Below, piece by piece: positions 50,620-58,566 of a stretch of DNA of 64,000 nt; the first letter of the stretch is position 1, and every line of letters begins with the position of its first letter. A program made the translations under genes and the position numbers. Source of the stretch: Streptomyces pilosus (GTDB lineage Bacteria; Actinomycetota; Actinomycetes; Streptomycetales; Streptomycetaceae). A model generated the notes under the pieces. That model did not search any database and was not told where the DNA came from. It was given only the letters and a program-made list of their open reading frames with translations. Location: NCBI RefSeq assembly GCF_014649835.1, contig NZ_BMTU01000013.1, forward strand, positions 124,001-188,000, read 5' to 3'.

Positions 50620-51118
50620 GTATATTTCGAGATTCGCATACATTGCTGCGGCCGTCTCCATCCTGGCCGCTTGCTCGTCGGAAGGTCAGGATGACATGAA
50701 AACACGCAAAAGCGAAGAAGTCCGGGCGGAGGTCGAAGAGGCGTCCAGTCGCATTTTCGAGATCATGGCCCTTACTGGAAAGACGACAAACACGCGTGCC
50801 GCAACGGTCAGGTGCAGTGATTACGCCGAGGATGAGGACGTGTATCGCGCTCGCCACCCGTGGAGCGTATACAACGTTCCGGTCCCAGAGCTGCGAAAAG
50901 CCATGACCCGGCTCAGTGAAGGACTTCGAAAGGAAGGCTGGACCATTACCAAGGATGGCGTGGACGACAGTCAAGCCAAAGCGCCCCAAATCATCGCCGA
51001 GTCCAAGGGGGCGGAGTACTCAGTGGACTTGCGACTGCTCGATCAGACCAAGTACAGCAATAACCCCTCACTGATTGAGGTAACAGTCGTATCGGCGTGC
51101 TACCGCTCCAAGCAATGA
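50612..51118 (+). CDS. lipoprotein, possible immunity protein
   Basis: The protein has 168 residues. It starts at GTG 50612, inside the end of the hydrolase gene (8-bp overlap). A short signal sequence ends in the lipobox L-A-A-C (Cys21), after the hydrophobic IAAAVSILAA. The mature part has a charged helix (KSEEVRAEVEEASSRIFEIM), then mixed alpha/beta with two further cysteines (VRCSDYAED and VVSACYRS). GC is as low as in the end of the hydrolase gene. A surface lipoprotein coupled to a putative exported hydrolase fits an immunity or chaperone role; this is inference. Confidence 0.8.
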   Translation: MNRYISRFAYIAAAVSILAACSSEGQDDMKTRKSEEVRAEVEEASSRIFEIMALTGKTTNTRAATVRCSDYAEDEDVYRARHPWSVYNVPVPELRKAMTRLSEGLRKEGWTITKDGVDDSQAKAPQIIAESKGAEYSVDLRLLDQTKYSNNPSLIEVTVVSACYRSKQ

Positions 51119-51253
51119 AATGCCTCTGGCTGACCGGGTGACCTCGACGTGCTTCGCAGGGCGCCGCCTCGGTCGAGTCGTGCCCTCCAGACGACTGCCG
51201 GTTTGCAGCCCGAGACGCGACGTCACCCTTATGGGCGATGTTGCCCTGCCCAG

Positions 51254-51274
51254 TTTCGAAGTACTTTCGAAGTT
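51254..51274. promoter_or_regulatory. paired TTTCGAAGT repeats, toxin-antitoxin operator
   Basis: TTTCGAAGTA (51254-51263) and TTTCGAAGTT (51265-51274) are direct repeats 11 bp apart. Each contains the palindrome TTCGAA. The second abuts the ATG of the antitoxin gene. This placement, one helical turn apart on the same DNA face, fits autorepression by the antitoxin or the complex. Confidence 0.75.
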
Positions 51275-51754
51275 ATGAGCGCTGACAACGCCGCCGTGAA
51301 CTTCTCCGAGCTGGTGAACAAGAACAAGCAGACGCTGGCCCGGCTGCAGGAGTCCCCGCGTCTGCTGTTGCACCGCAGGGACGGAGAGGACCTGGTCCTC
51401 ACGACTGCAGCGCGCGCCGAGCAGGATCAGACCGTGGTGTCGGCGGCCACGCGCATGCTCGCCGCGATGGCGCGCCGGGAGCCGGGGAGCACGGAGCTTC
51501 TCCTCGACATACTGCCGGACGCCTTCCCGTGGGTGCGCTTCCTGCCGGAGCCCGACTTCCACGCCTTCGCCGTCGAACTCGTCGACACCATGCGCGCTGC
51601 GGACTCACTGGGTAACAGCGCGTCCGTCGCCCAACTCCTCATTTCCTGGCAACACACCGCGGAGGTGCATTCCGATCCCGAACTGCTGGCCGCGCTGACC
51701 AGAGACCGCGATGAGGACTACGGCCCGGCACCCGACCCTCGGGACGCGGTGTGA
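51275..51754 (+). CDS. Phd/YefM-like antitoxin
   Basis: The protein has 159 residues. The N-terminal AVNFSELVNKNKQTLARLQ and LLLHRRDGEDLVLTTAA follow the Phd/YefM pattern (strand, helix, strand) that binds DNA. A longer C-terminal half is helical and acidic at its end (RDRDEDYGPAPDPRD). No Shine-Dalgarno sequence is visible before ATG 51275, where the operator repeat sits. A longer frame to 51149 would cross that operator. The stop overlaps the downstream toxin start (GTGA), the usual antitoxin-toxin coupling. Confidence 0.75.
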   Translation: MSADNAAVNFSELVNKNKQTLARLQESPRLLLHRRDGEDLVLTTAARAEQDQTVVSAATRMLAAMARREPGSTELLLDILPDAFPWVRFLPEPDFHAFAVELVDTMRAADSLGNSASVAQLLISWQHTAEVHSDPELLAALTRDRDEDYGPAPDPRDAV

Positions 51755-52110
51755 CCTCGGGTCGCGGTGACCGCGCCGCGCCTCCGGCGCCGGAAGGACA
51801 CTGGGAGGTCCGCTTCGCGGACGCCGCAGCCGCGAAGGGCTGGGAAAGCCTCACCCGGCAAGCCCGTGAGAACACCTACCGCGCCTGGCTGACCATGCGC
51901 ACCGCGCCCCGGCCGACGACGGAGACGCCACGGCACCACCGGCTCAAGGGGAGCCTGGCCCATGGTTCTCACCGTGGGCAGACCTGCGAGCAGTGGCAGA
52001 TCGAGGTCACCGGGAGCGGCCGCGTCTGGTACCTCTTGGACACCGCTCGGGCGACCTGCTGGATCACCTTTGCCGGCACCGGGCATCCGCGGGCCACGGA
52101 CCACTCCTGA
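51751..52110 (+). CDS. RelE/ParE-type toxin
   Basis: The protein has 119 residues. The fold is suggested by WEVRFADAAAAKGWESLTRQ (N-terminal helices), HRLKGSLAHGSHRGQTCEQW, QIEVTGSGRVWYLLD (central strands) and the C-terminal CWITFAGTGHPRATD. RelE-like proteins are ribosome-dependent mRNA interferases or gyrase inhibitors. Basic residues are concentrated in the loop RHHRLKGSLAHGSHRG. The GTG at 51751 overlaps the antitoxin stop. Confidence 0.78.
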   Translation: MTSGRGDRAAPPAPEGHWEVRFADAAAAKGWESLTRQARENTYRAWLTMRTAPRPTTETPRHHRLKGSLAHGSHRGQTCEQWQIEVTGSGRVWYLLDTARATCWITFAGTGHPRATDHS

Positions 52111-52152
52111 GGGCGGGGCGAGGGCCCCGGCGTGCATCACGAACCAACGCAA

Positions 52153-52186
52153 GGAAGCCCCCGCCGATTTCTCGGTGGGGGCTTCC
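52153..52186. terminator. terminator between the toxin gene and tRNA-Ala
   Basis: GGAAGCCCCCGCCGA (52153-52167) pairs with TCGGTGGGGGCTTCC (52172-52186), 15 pairs including one G-T, around TTTC. It serves tRNA-Ala on the minus strand and may also end the toxin-antitoxin transcript. Confidence 0.85.
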
Positions 52187-52196
52187 AACTGTGCAG

Positions 52197-52270
52197 TGGA
52201 CCTGAGGGGATTTGAACCCCTGGCCCCCTCGATGCGAACGAGGTGCGCTACCGGACTGCGCCACAGGCCC
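52197..52270 (-). tRNA. tRNA-Ala, anticodon CGC
   Basis: It folds as a 74-nt cloverleaf on the minus strand. The acceptor arm GGGCCTG/CAGGTCC has one G-T pair. The D arm is GCGC-AGTCCGGTA-GCGC, the anticodon arm CCTCG-TTCGCAT-CGAGG with anticodon CGC, and the T arm AGGGG-TTCAAAT-CCCCT. The discriminator is A, and CCA is not encoded. It reads the GCG alanine codon, common in this genome type. No phage integrase is next to it. Confidence 0.97.
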
Positions 52271-52330
52271 TTGCAACGAGTGAAACTTTAGCATCCCGAT
52301 CGGGGTGCTCGGAAATCCATTGGCCGGGCG

Positions 52331-53527
52331 CTACTCGTTGGCGGCCTTCGGGCGGTCGCCGTCCTCGTACTGGTCGAAGAGCGGGGTGCGGCCGCGCTCG
52401 CGGGAGCGGCGGGCGGACGCGGCGCGGCGGGCGTCGCTGCGGTCGTCGCCGTCGGGGGCGGCCTCGTCCGGCTCCTCGGCCGGGGCCGTCTCGTCGGCCG
52501 GTACCGCGCTGGAGCGGGCCGCGCTCCAGGTGTCCGGTGCGCCGAGGTCCACGTCGCCGGCGGCGCGCGGGGCGACCGGGGCCGTGACGTAGGTGGGGAG
52601 CGGTACCGGGACGGGGTCCCAGCTGTCGCCGCCCTGGCCGGGGCGCCGCTGGCGTTCGCGCTGCTGGTCGACCCACTCGGCGTGGTCGGTCTGCTCGACG
52701 AGCGCGCGCCGGTCCGCGGCCAGCGCGGTGAGGCCGGGGTCGGTGTCGGTTCCCGCCTCCGGCCCCTCCGGTTCGTCGGGGTCGGTGTCGGCGGCGGACG
52801 GGCGGCGGCGCGGCTGGCGCTCCCGCTCGCGCAGCCGCTGCGCCGCGACCTCGGCCTGGCGGCGGTCCATCTGGTAGGCGAAGCGGCGGCGCTCCTGGGT
52901 ACGGAGGTAGGCGATGTAGGAGCTCAGCAGGACGGCCGGTACGCCGGGTGCCCACAGGAAGGCCAGCCCGCCGACGGCCGCGACGACCGCGCCGAGGGTG
53001 AAGGCGACGAAGAGGAGCGTGGTGGTGCGCCGGCGGCGGGCGAGTGCCTTCGTGCGCCGGGCGCGGGCCGCCGCGGCCTGCGCCGCCCGCTCGCGCCGGA
53101 CGTCCGCCGCCCGGCGGGCGGCCGGGATGCGCGCGGGGTCGGCCGCGGGCCGTTCCGCGTGCTCGCGCGGGGGGCGGGCCGGACGGTCGGCGGGCGCCGC
53201 CTCCGGCCGCTCCTCGGGGAGTGACGCGACGGGTGCCTGGGTCTGCGGACGGGTCTGGGACACGGCGAAGGCCCGGACGTCCACCGAGTCGGTGATCGCA
53301 TCCGGGTCGTGGACGCCCTGCTCCTCCTCGTCGGAGGTGCGCGCCCGCAGGTCCTTGGCGTACCGGCGCTCCATGCCCGCCCGTCCGGACAGCAATCGGA
53401 TGGCGGTGCTGAAGCGTTCCGTCGGACGGGCCTCGTTCAGCTCGTCCTGCCTACGGAGCCACATCGGCACCAAGTAGGCGGCCCAGGCCCCGACAATGAC
53501 TGCGTAGATGAGGCCGCTGCTGCTCAC
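52331..53527 (-). CDS. sepX: membrane divisome protein SepX/GlpR
   Basis: The protein has 398 residues. The N-terminal helix (GLIYAVIVGAWAAYLVPMWL, residues 5-24) is followed by the conserved actinobacterial segment RRQDELNEARPTERFSTAIR, a long charged cytoplasmic part, a helical hairpin (about 170-191 and 193-208), and a disordered Pro/Asp-rich tail. The order galU-glp-rimJ-sepX/glpR is conserved. In corynebacteria GlpR is the membrane receptor of Glp at the septum, and in Streptomyces SepX supports septation and sporulation. The GTG at 53527 follows GAGG. It lies 194 bp from rimJ, so it may have its own promoter. Confidence 0.85.
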   Translation of the reverse strand: MSSSGLIYAVIVGAWAAYLVPMWLRRQDELNEARPTERFSTAIRLLSGRAGMERRYAKDLRARTSDEEEQGVHDPDAITDSVDVRAFAVSQTRPQTQAPVASLPEERPEAAPADRPARPPREHAERPAADPARIPAARRAADVRRERAAQAAAARARRTKALARRRRTTTLLFVAFTLGAVVAAVGGLAFLWAPGVPAVLLSSYIAYLRTQERRRFAYQMDRRQAEVAAQRLRERERQPRRRPSAADTDPDEPEGPEAGTDTDPGLTALAADRRALVEQTDHAEWVDQQRERQRRPGQGGDSWDPVPVPLPTYVTAPVAPRAAGDVDLGAPDTWSAARSSAVPADETAPAEEPDEAAPDGDDRSDARRAASARRSRERGRTPLFDQYEDGDRPKAANE

Positions 53528-53721
53528 GCCTCACACGGTAGAGGGGTTTGGACGGGGCCATCCGCCAATTGGGCCGGTGTGTCGCACGATCTGGCTGATA
53601 TTTCGAACTTTTCTTGTGACCGGCTCGATCAGAGCCGGACCGGACCCCGATCGGACGGCCGCCCGAACCGGAAATTCCGCACCCTCGGATGGTCATCCGG
53701 CGATTAAATTCGAACGTTTAT

Positions 53722-54375
53722 TCAATTACCTGGTCCGTGCGGGATTCCATGGTCGCGCCGGTCGTGTCCGGGCAGCTCGTGGCCGGAGCGCTCCTGTGCG
53801 CGCGCCCGGCGCCAACGGGCGAGCAGACCGTCGGGTACTTCCTCCGCCGTGAGCGCGAAGACCAGATGGTCGCGCCAGGCTCCGTCGATGTGGAGATAGC
53901 GCGGGCGCAGTCCTTCCTCACGGAATCCGAGTTTCTCCACGACCCTGCGGCTCGGTCCGTTCTCCGGGCGAATGCAGACCTCGATGCGGTGCAGCCCGAC
54001 CGCGCGGAAACAGTGGTCCACGACCATCGCGACGGCCGTCGGCACCACTCCGCGTCCGGCCACCGACTCGTCCACCCAGTAGCCGACGTGGCCCGAGCAC
54101 ATGGAGCCCCAGGTGATCCCGGCGACCGTCAGCTGCCCGACGAGGCGCCCCCGGTACTCGATGACGAACGGCAGCATGCGGCCGGCGTTCGCCTCCGAGC
54201 GCAGGTGGCGGACCATCTGACGGTAGGTGGGGCGGTGGGTGACGGGACCGGTGGGGGTGGGGGGCGGGATGGTCGCCTCCCAGGGCCGCAGCCAGTCGCG
54301 GTTGCGCCGGTTGACCTCGCGCCAGGCCTTCTGGTCGCGCATCCTTATCGGCCGGAGGACGATGTCGCCGTCCAC
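53722..54375 (-). CDS. RimJ/RimL-like GNAT acetyltransferase of the glp cluster
   Basis: The protein has 217 residues. It contains WVDESVAGRGVVPTAVAMVV (acetyl-CoA loop, with the usual RGxG partly altered to GRGV), then PENGPSRRVVEKLGFREEGL, typical of RimJ/RimL N-terminal acetylases. The start GTG 54375 is 26 bp after the mog stop, and an upstream in-frame GTG is absent. In related actinobacteria this acetyltransferase lies between glp and glpR, but the division-linked substrate is not known. Confidence 0.88.
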   Translation of the reverse strand: MDGDIVLRPIRMRDQKAWREVNRRNRDWLRPWEATIPPPTPTGPVTHRPTYRQMVRHLRSEANAGRMLPFVIEYRGRLVGQLTVAGITWGSMCSGHVGYWVDESVAGRGVVPTAVAMVVDHCFRAVGLHRIEVCIRPENGPSRRVVEKLGFREEGLRPRYLHIDGAWRDHLVFALTAEEVPDGLLARWRRARAQERSGHELPGHDRRDHGIPHGPGN

Positions 54376-54401
54376 CAGCTCGACCGGCCAGTGTGGGCTG
54401 T

Positions 54402-54944
54402 TCAGCTCGCACCCCCGCCACTGGCGTCGGGCCGGGGGTGGTCCCCGCCGCGCAGCTGGTCCACGGCGTGCTTCAGCAGCGGCTCCAGGACGGCGAGCCC
54501 GTCCTTCACCCCGCCGCTGGAACCCGGCAGGTTGACGATCAGGGTCCCGCCCGCGACTCCCGCGAGGCCGCGGGAGAGGGCGGCCGTGGGCACCTTGTCC
54601 CGGCCGTGGGCGCGGATCGCCTCCGCGATGCCGGGGACCTCGTGGTCGATCACCCGGCGGGTCGCCTCGGGGGTGCGGTCGGTGGGCGAGATGCCGGTGC
54701 CGCCGGTGGTGACGACGACGTCGTAGCCCGCGTCGGCGCCCGCGCGCAGGGCGGCCTCCACGGGCTCGCCGTCCGGTACGACCCGGGGACCGTCGACGGT
54801 GAAGCCGAAGCGGCGCAGGCCCTCCACGATCAGGGGTCCGCCCTTGTCCTCGTAGACCCCGGCGGCGGCCCGGTTTGAGGCCGTGACCACCAGTGCGCTG
54901 TAGGGAGCGGGCCGCGCGCCGCCCGCCGTCGCGTCGAGTGTCAT
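54402..54944 (-). CDS. mog: molybdenum cofactor biosynthesis protein Mog/MoaB
   Basis: The protein has 180 residues with a MoCF fold. Motifs are SALVVTASNRAAAGVYEDKG, VVVTTGGTGISPTDRTPEAT, and LPGSSGGVKDGLAVLEPLLK. It binds or adenylylates molybdopterin before metal insertion. The ATG at 54944 overlaps the moaC stop (ATGA), so it is translationally coupled. Longer in-frame extensions inside moaC are Gly/Arg-rich shadows. Confidence 0.92.
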   Translation of the reverse strand: MTLDATAGGARPAPYSALVVTASNRAAAGVYEDKGGPLIVEGLRRFGFTVDGPRVVPDGEPVEAALRAGADAGYDVVVTTGGTGISPTDRTPEATRRVIDHEVPGIAEAIRAHGRDKVPTAALSRGLAGVAGGTLIVNLPGSSGGVKDGLAVLEPLLKHAVDQLRGGDHPRPDASGGGAS

Positions 54945-55498
54945 GCCCGGCTCCAGTCGCCCGACTTGCCGCCCGTCTTCTCCTCCACCCGTACGTCCGT
55001 GATGACCGCCTCCTTGTCGACCGCCTTGACCATGTCGATCACGGTGAGGGCGGCGACCGAGACCGCGGTGAGCGCCTCCATCTCCACGCCCGTGCGGTCC
55101 GTCGTCTTCACGGTCGCCGCGATCTCCACGGCGTCGTCCGCGACCGACAGGTCCAGTTTCACACCGGACACCGACAAGGGGTGGCACAGCGGGATGAGGT
55201 CGGGGGTGCGTTTGGCGCCCATGATGCCCGCGATGCGGGCGGTGGCCAGCGCGTCGCCCTTGGGGACGCCCTCGCCGCGCAGCAGCTCGATCACGCGCGG
55301 GGCGACGAGCACGCGGCCGGTGGCCCGCGCGGTGCGCGCGGTGACGTCCTTGGCGGAGACGTCGACCATGCGGGCGGCGCCCGCCGCATCGATGTGGGTC
55401 AGCCGGGACGGCTCGGCGGGTTCGGAGGCTTCGGCGGGTTCGGAGGCTTCGGCGGGTTCGGAGGGTCCGGGGGTCGCCCCCCGGGATGGCACGGTCAT
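54941..55498 (-). CDS. moaC: cyclic pyranopterin monophosphate synthase MoaC
   Basis: It converts the GTP-derived 3',8-cyclo intermediate to cPMP. The protein has 185 residues. The MoaC core begins near residue 33 with LTHIDAAGAARMVDVSAKDV. The signature region IAGIMGAKRTPDLIPLCHPL and catalytic-site segments MEALTAVSVAALTVIDMVKA and EKTGGKSGDW are intact. The extra N-terminal 30 residues consist of a short tandem repeat (SEPAEA three times). The start ATG 55498 lies 86 bp after the glp stop. Confidence 0.93.
   Translation of the reverse strand: MTVPSRGATPGPSEPAEASEPAEASEPAEPSRLTHIDAAGAARMVDVSAKDVTARTARATGRVLVAPRVIELLRGEGVPKGDALATARIAGIMGAKRTPDLIPLCHPLSVSGVKLDLSVADDAVEIAATVKTTDRTGVEMEALTAVSVAALTVIDMVKAVDKEAVITDVRVEEKTGGKSGDWSRA
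55413..55463. repeat. 18-bp tandem repeat inside moaC
   Basis: TCGGCGGGTTCGGAGGCT occurs at 55413-55430 and 55431-55448, with a partial third copy to 55463. On the coding strand it encodes repeated Ser-Glu-Pro-Ala-Glu-Ala in the non-conserved MoaC N-terminus. Copy-number change by slippage would stay in frame (18 = 6 codons). Confidence 0.9.
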
Positions 55499-55584
55499 GA
55501 TCGTGTGGCGCTCCCGGTCCTGGCCCGGCGCGGTGCGGCGCTCGGGCCTGCTGTGCGCGACACGGTACCGGCTGCGGGCGGTGC

Positions 55585-56907
55585 TCAGCCGAGCAGGACC
55601 ACGTCGGCCTCGGTGCCGGGGGCGAGGGACTCGACGTCCTCGGGGACGACGATCAGCGCGTTCGCCTGCGCGAGGGCGGCGACGAGGTGGGAGCCGGCGC
55701 CCCCCACGGGGGTGACCGTGCCGTCGGCGTACCGGCCGCGCAGGAACTGGCGGCGGCCCTTGGGCGAGGTGAGGGCCCGGTCCGCGGTGAGCTTCGCGCG
55801 GGTCCTCGGCCGGTGGACGTCGCCGAGGCCCATCAGGGTGCGGATGGCGGGGCGGACGAACAGTTCGAAGGAGACGTACGAGGAGACCGGGTTGCCGGGC
55901 AGGGCCAGCAGCGGGGTGTGGTCGGGGCCGATGGAGCCGAAACCCTGGGGTTTGCCCGGCTGCATGGCGACCCTGCGGAAGTCGACGCCGCTGCCGGGCT
56001 CGTCCTCGTCCGCCGCGTACGACAGCGCCTCCTTGACGACGTCGTACGCACCGACGCTCACGCCGCCGGTGGTGACCATCAGGTCGGCGCGGACCAGCTG
56101 GTCGTCGATGGTGTCCCGCAGGGTGGCGGCGTCGTCGGCGACGGCGCCCACCCGGTAGGCGATCGCGCCGGCGTCCCGCGCGGCGGCGGTGAGGGCGAAG
56201 CTGTTGGAGTCGTAGATCTGACCGGGGCGCAGTTCCTCGTCGGGCTGGACGAGTTCGCTGCCGGTGGAGAGGACCACCACGCGCGGGCGCGGGCGCACCC
56301 GGACGGTGCCGCGGCCGATGGCGGCCAGGAGGGAGATCTGCGGGGGGCCGAGGACGGTGCCGGCTTCCAGGGCGCGGTCACCGGCCCTGACGTCGCTGCC
56401 CTTGGCGCGCACGTGCGCGCGGGCGGGGGCGGGGCGGTGGACGCACACCTGGCCGGTGGCGCCCTCGGGCGCCAGAGCGCGGGCGCGCATGCCGGCCGCC
56501 GGGCCCTCGCCGAGGCCGCCGTCGGTCCACTCCACGGGGACGACGGTCTCGGCGCCGGGCGGCAGCGGGGCACCGGTCATGATGCGGGCGGCCTGGCCGG
56601 GGCCCACGTGGAGGAGGTCGGCCTGGCCCGCTGCGACGTCCCCGATCACCTCGAGGGCCGCCGGATACTGCTCGCTCGCGCCCGCGATGTCCGCGACCCG
56701 CACCGCGTACCCGTCCATGGAACTGTTGTCGAACGGGGGCAGGGACACCGGCACCGTGATGTCCTCGACCAGGACGCAGCCCTGGGCGTCGAGGAGCTGG
56801 AGCTCGATCGGTTCGAGGGGCCGGACGGTCGCGAGGATGTCGGCCAGGTGCTCGTCCACCGACCAGAGGTGGTCCGGTCCTGCGGTGCGGGGCGCGGCGG
56901 TGCTCAA
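55585..56907 (-). CDS. glp: MoeA-like protein Glp (gephyrin-like divisome protein)
   Basis: The protein has 440 residues and full MoeA domain order: the first domain with VSLPPFDNSSMDGYAVRVAD, then the MoCF domain with VVLSTGSELVQPDEELRPGQ, TTGGVSVGAYDVVKEAL and LALPGNPVSSYVSFELFVRP. The usual MoeA role is molybdate insertion into molybdopterin. In Corynebacterineae the copy next to galU and glpR is Glp, which binds FtsZ and has a division role. The neighbourhood here makes that reading plausible, but the active-site motifs look intact, so it may do both. It starts at TTG 56907, overlapping the galU stop (TTGA). Confidence 0.85.
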   Translation of the reverse strand: MSTAAPRTAGPDHLWSVDEHLADILATVRPLEPIELQLLDAQGCVLVEDITVPVSLPPFDNSSMDGYAVRVADIAGASEQYPAALEVIGDVAAGQADLLHVGPGQAARIMTGAPLPPGAETVVPVEWTDGGLGEGPAAGMRARALAPEGATGQVCVHRPAPARAHVRAKGSDVRAGDRALEAGTVLGPPQISLLAAIGRGTVRVRPRPRVVVLSTGSELVQPDEELRPGQIYDSNSFALTAAARDAGAIAYRVGAVADDAATLRDTIDDQLVRADLMVTTGGVSVGAYDVVKEALSYAADEDEPGSGVDFRRVAMQPGKPQGFGSIGPDHTPLLALPGNPVSSYVSFELFVRPAIRTLMGLGDVHRPRTRAKLTADRALTSPKGRRQFLRGRYADGTVTPVGGAGSHLVAALAQANALIVVPEDVESLAPGTEADVVLLG

Positions 56908-57815
56908 CGTTGCTGCATCTCCTCGGTGACGTAACGGCGGAGCCAGGTCCGGAAGTCCGGTCCCAGGTCCTCACGTTCGCACGCGAGCCGGACAATGGCA
57001 CGGAGGTAGTCGCCGCGGTCGCCGGTGTCATAGCGGCGGCCCTTGAAGACGACGCCGTGCACCGGGCCGCCGACCTTCTCGTCCTCGGCGAGCTGCTGGA
57101 GGGCGTCGGTGAGCTGGATCTCCCCGCCGCGGCCGGGCTCGGTCCTGCGCAGTATGTCGAAGACGGCCGGGTCGAGGACGTAGCGGCCGATGACGGCGTA
57201 GTGGGAGGGCGCCTCCTCGCGGGCCGGCTTCTCGACCAGGCCGCTGACCCTGACGACGTCGGAGTCCTCGGTGGTCTCGACGGCGGCGGAGCCGTAGAGG
57301 TGGATCTGCTCGGGGGCCACCTCCATGAGCGCGACGACGCTGCCGCCGTACTGCTGCTGGACGTCGATCATGCGCTGGAGCAGGAGGTCGCGCGGGTCGA
57401 TCAGGTCGTCGCCGAGGAGGACGGCGAAGGGCTCGTGGCCGACGTGCGGGGCGGCGCACAGGACGGCGTGGCCGAGGCCCTTGGGGTCGCCCTGGCGGAC
57501 GTAGTGCATGGTGGCCAGGTCACTGGACTCCTGGACCTTGGCAAGGCGGTCGGCGTCGCCCTTCTTCTGAAGGGCGGACTCCAGTTCGTAGTTGCGGTCG
57601 AAGTGGTCCTCGAGGGGGCGCTTGTTCCGGCCCGTGACCATGAGGACGTCGTCGAGACCGGCGGAGACGGCCTCTTCGACCACGTACTGGATCGCCGGCT
57701 TGTCGACGACCGGCAGCATCTCCTTGGGAGTGGCCTTGGTGGCCGGCAGGAACCGCGTGCCGAGACCGGCCGCGGGGATGACAGCCTTGCTGATCCGAGG
57801 GTGTGACTGTGACAT
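56904..57815 (-). CDS. galU: UTP-glucose-1-phosphate uridylyltransferase
   Basis: It makes UDP-glucose from UTP and glucose-1-phosphate, linking it to the Leloir genes at 3.5-6.8 kb and to wall polymers. The protein has 303 residues. The nucleotidyltransferase motif AVIPAAGLGTRFLPATKATP is followed by PVVDKPAIQYVVEEAV, GLGHAVLCAAPHVGHEPFAV, VLLGDDLID and FKGRRYDTGDRGDYLRA. ATG 57815 lies 7 nt after TAGGGT, so the mRNA is probably leaderless. An in-frame GTG at 57824 falls inside that -10 and is not preferred. It is the first gene of the glp/moa cluster. Confidence 0.95.
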   Translation of the reverse strand: MSQSHPRISKAVIPAAGLGTRFLPATKATPKEMLPVVDKPAIQYVVEEAVSAGLDDVLMVTGRNKRPLEDHFDRNYELESALQKKGDADRLAKVQESSDLATMHYVRQGDPKGLGHAVLCAAPHVGHEPFAVLLGDDLIDPRDLLLQRMIDVQQQYGGSVVALMEVAPEQIHLYGSAAVETTEDSDVVRVSGLVEKPAREEAPSHYAVIGRYVLDPAVFDILRRTEPGRGGEIQLTDALQQLAEDEKVGGPVHGVVFKGRRYDTGDRGDYLRAIVRLACEREDLGPDFRTWLRRYVTEEMQQR

Positions 57816-57907
57816 GCCGGACACCCTATCCGGTGCGTTTGCAGGGAATCTGCAGCTCCGGTCAATTGCCGCTCATATGAGCATATTAGAACGGTACGGG
57901 TACAGAC

Positions 57908-58558
57908 TTGAGACAGAACGATCGCGCGGACGAGTCTGACAAGCGGACGCTGCGGCGCGAAATCCTCCGTGCGAGGGACGGGTTGACGGCGGATGACGTG
58001 CGGGAGAACGCGTCCGAACTGGCCCGGCAGGCCCTCGCGCTGCCCGAACTGGCCGACGCGCGCACGGTGGCGGCGTACGTCTCCGTGGGGAGCGAACCCG
58101 GCACGCTCGCGCTGCTGGACGCGCTGCGCGCCCGGGGCGTACGCGTCCTGCTGCCGGTGCTGTTGCCGGACAACGACCTCGACTGGGGGACGTACACCGG
58201 TGAGGCGTCCCTCGCGCGGGTGCGGCACGGCGGACGGATGACGCTGCTGGAACCGGCCGGGGAGCGCCTCGGTGCGGACGCCGTGACGGAGGCGGACGCC
58301 GTCCTGCTGCCCGGACTGGCCGTCGACGCGCGGGGGATGCGGCTGGGACGCGGCGGCGGCTCGTACGACCGGGTCCTCGGGCGGCTGCACCGCGCGGGCG
58401 CGCGCCCGGCGCTGGTGGTGCTGCTGTACGGCTCCGAGGTCGTCGGGCGGGTCCCGGTGGAGCCGCACGACCGGCCGGTGCACGCGGTGGTGACACCGTC
58501 CGGGGTGCGGCGCTTCGGCCGGCCGTCCGGGGCGGAACGCCCCGGCGCACCCTCCTGA
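57908..58558 (+). CDS. 5-formyltetrahydrofolate cyclo-ligase
   Basis: It converts 5-formyl-THF plus ATP to 5,10-methenyl-THF. The protein has 216 residues. DKRTLRREILRARDGL is the N-terminal basic helix. VAAYVSVGSEPGTLALLDAL and LLPGLAVDARGMRLGRGGGSYD (ATP and folate site) are the family motifs. The first in-frame start is TTG 57908; no ATG or GTG lies between it and the family core. A perfect palindrome GCTCATATGAGC lies at 57871-57882 between this gene and divergent galU. Confidence 0.92.
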   Translation: MRQNDRADESDKRTLRREILRARDGLTADDVRENASELARQALALPELADARTVAAYVSVGSEPGTLALLDALRARGVRVLLPVLLPDNDLDWGTYTGEASLARVRHGGRMTLLEPAGERLGADAVTEADAVLLPGLAVDARGMRLGRGGGSYDRVLGRLHRAGARPALVVLLYGSEVVGRVPVEPHDRPVHAVVTPSGVRRFGRPSGAERPGAPS

Positions 58559-58566
58559 GACGCGCG

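Noticed and set aside
52197..52270. tRNA-Ala as attachment site of an integrated element covering 47.9-52.1 kb
   Set aside because: No integrase, excisionase or duplicated tRNA 3' end was seen on either side of the patch.
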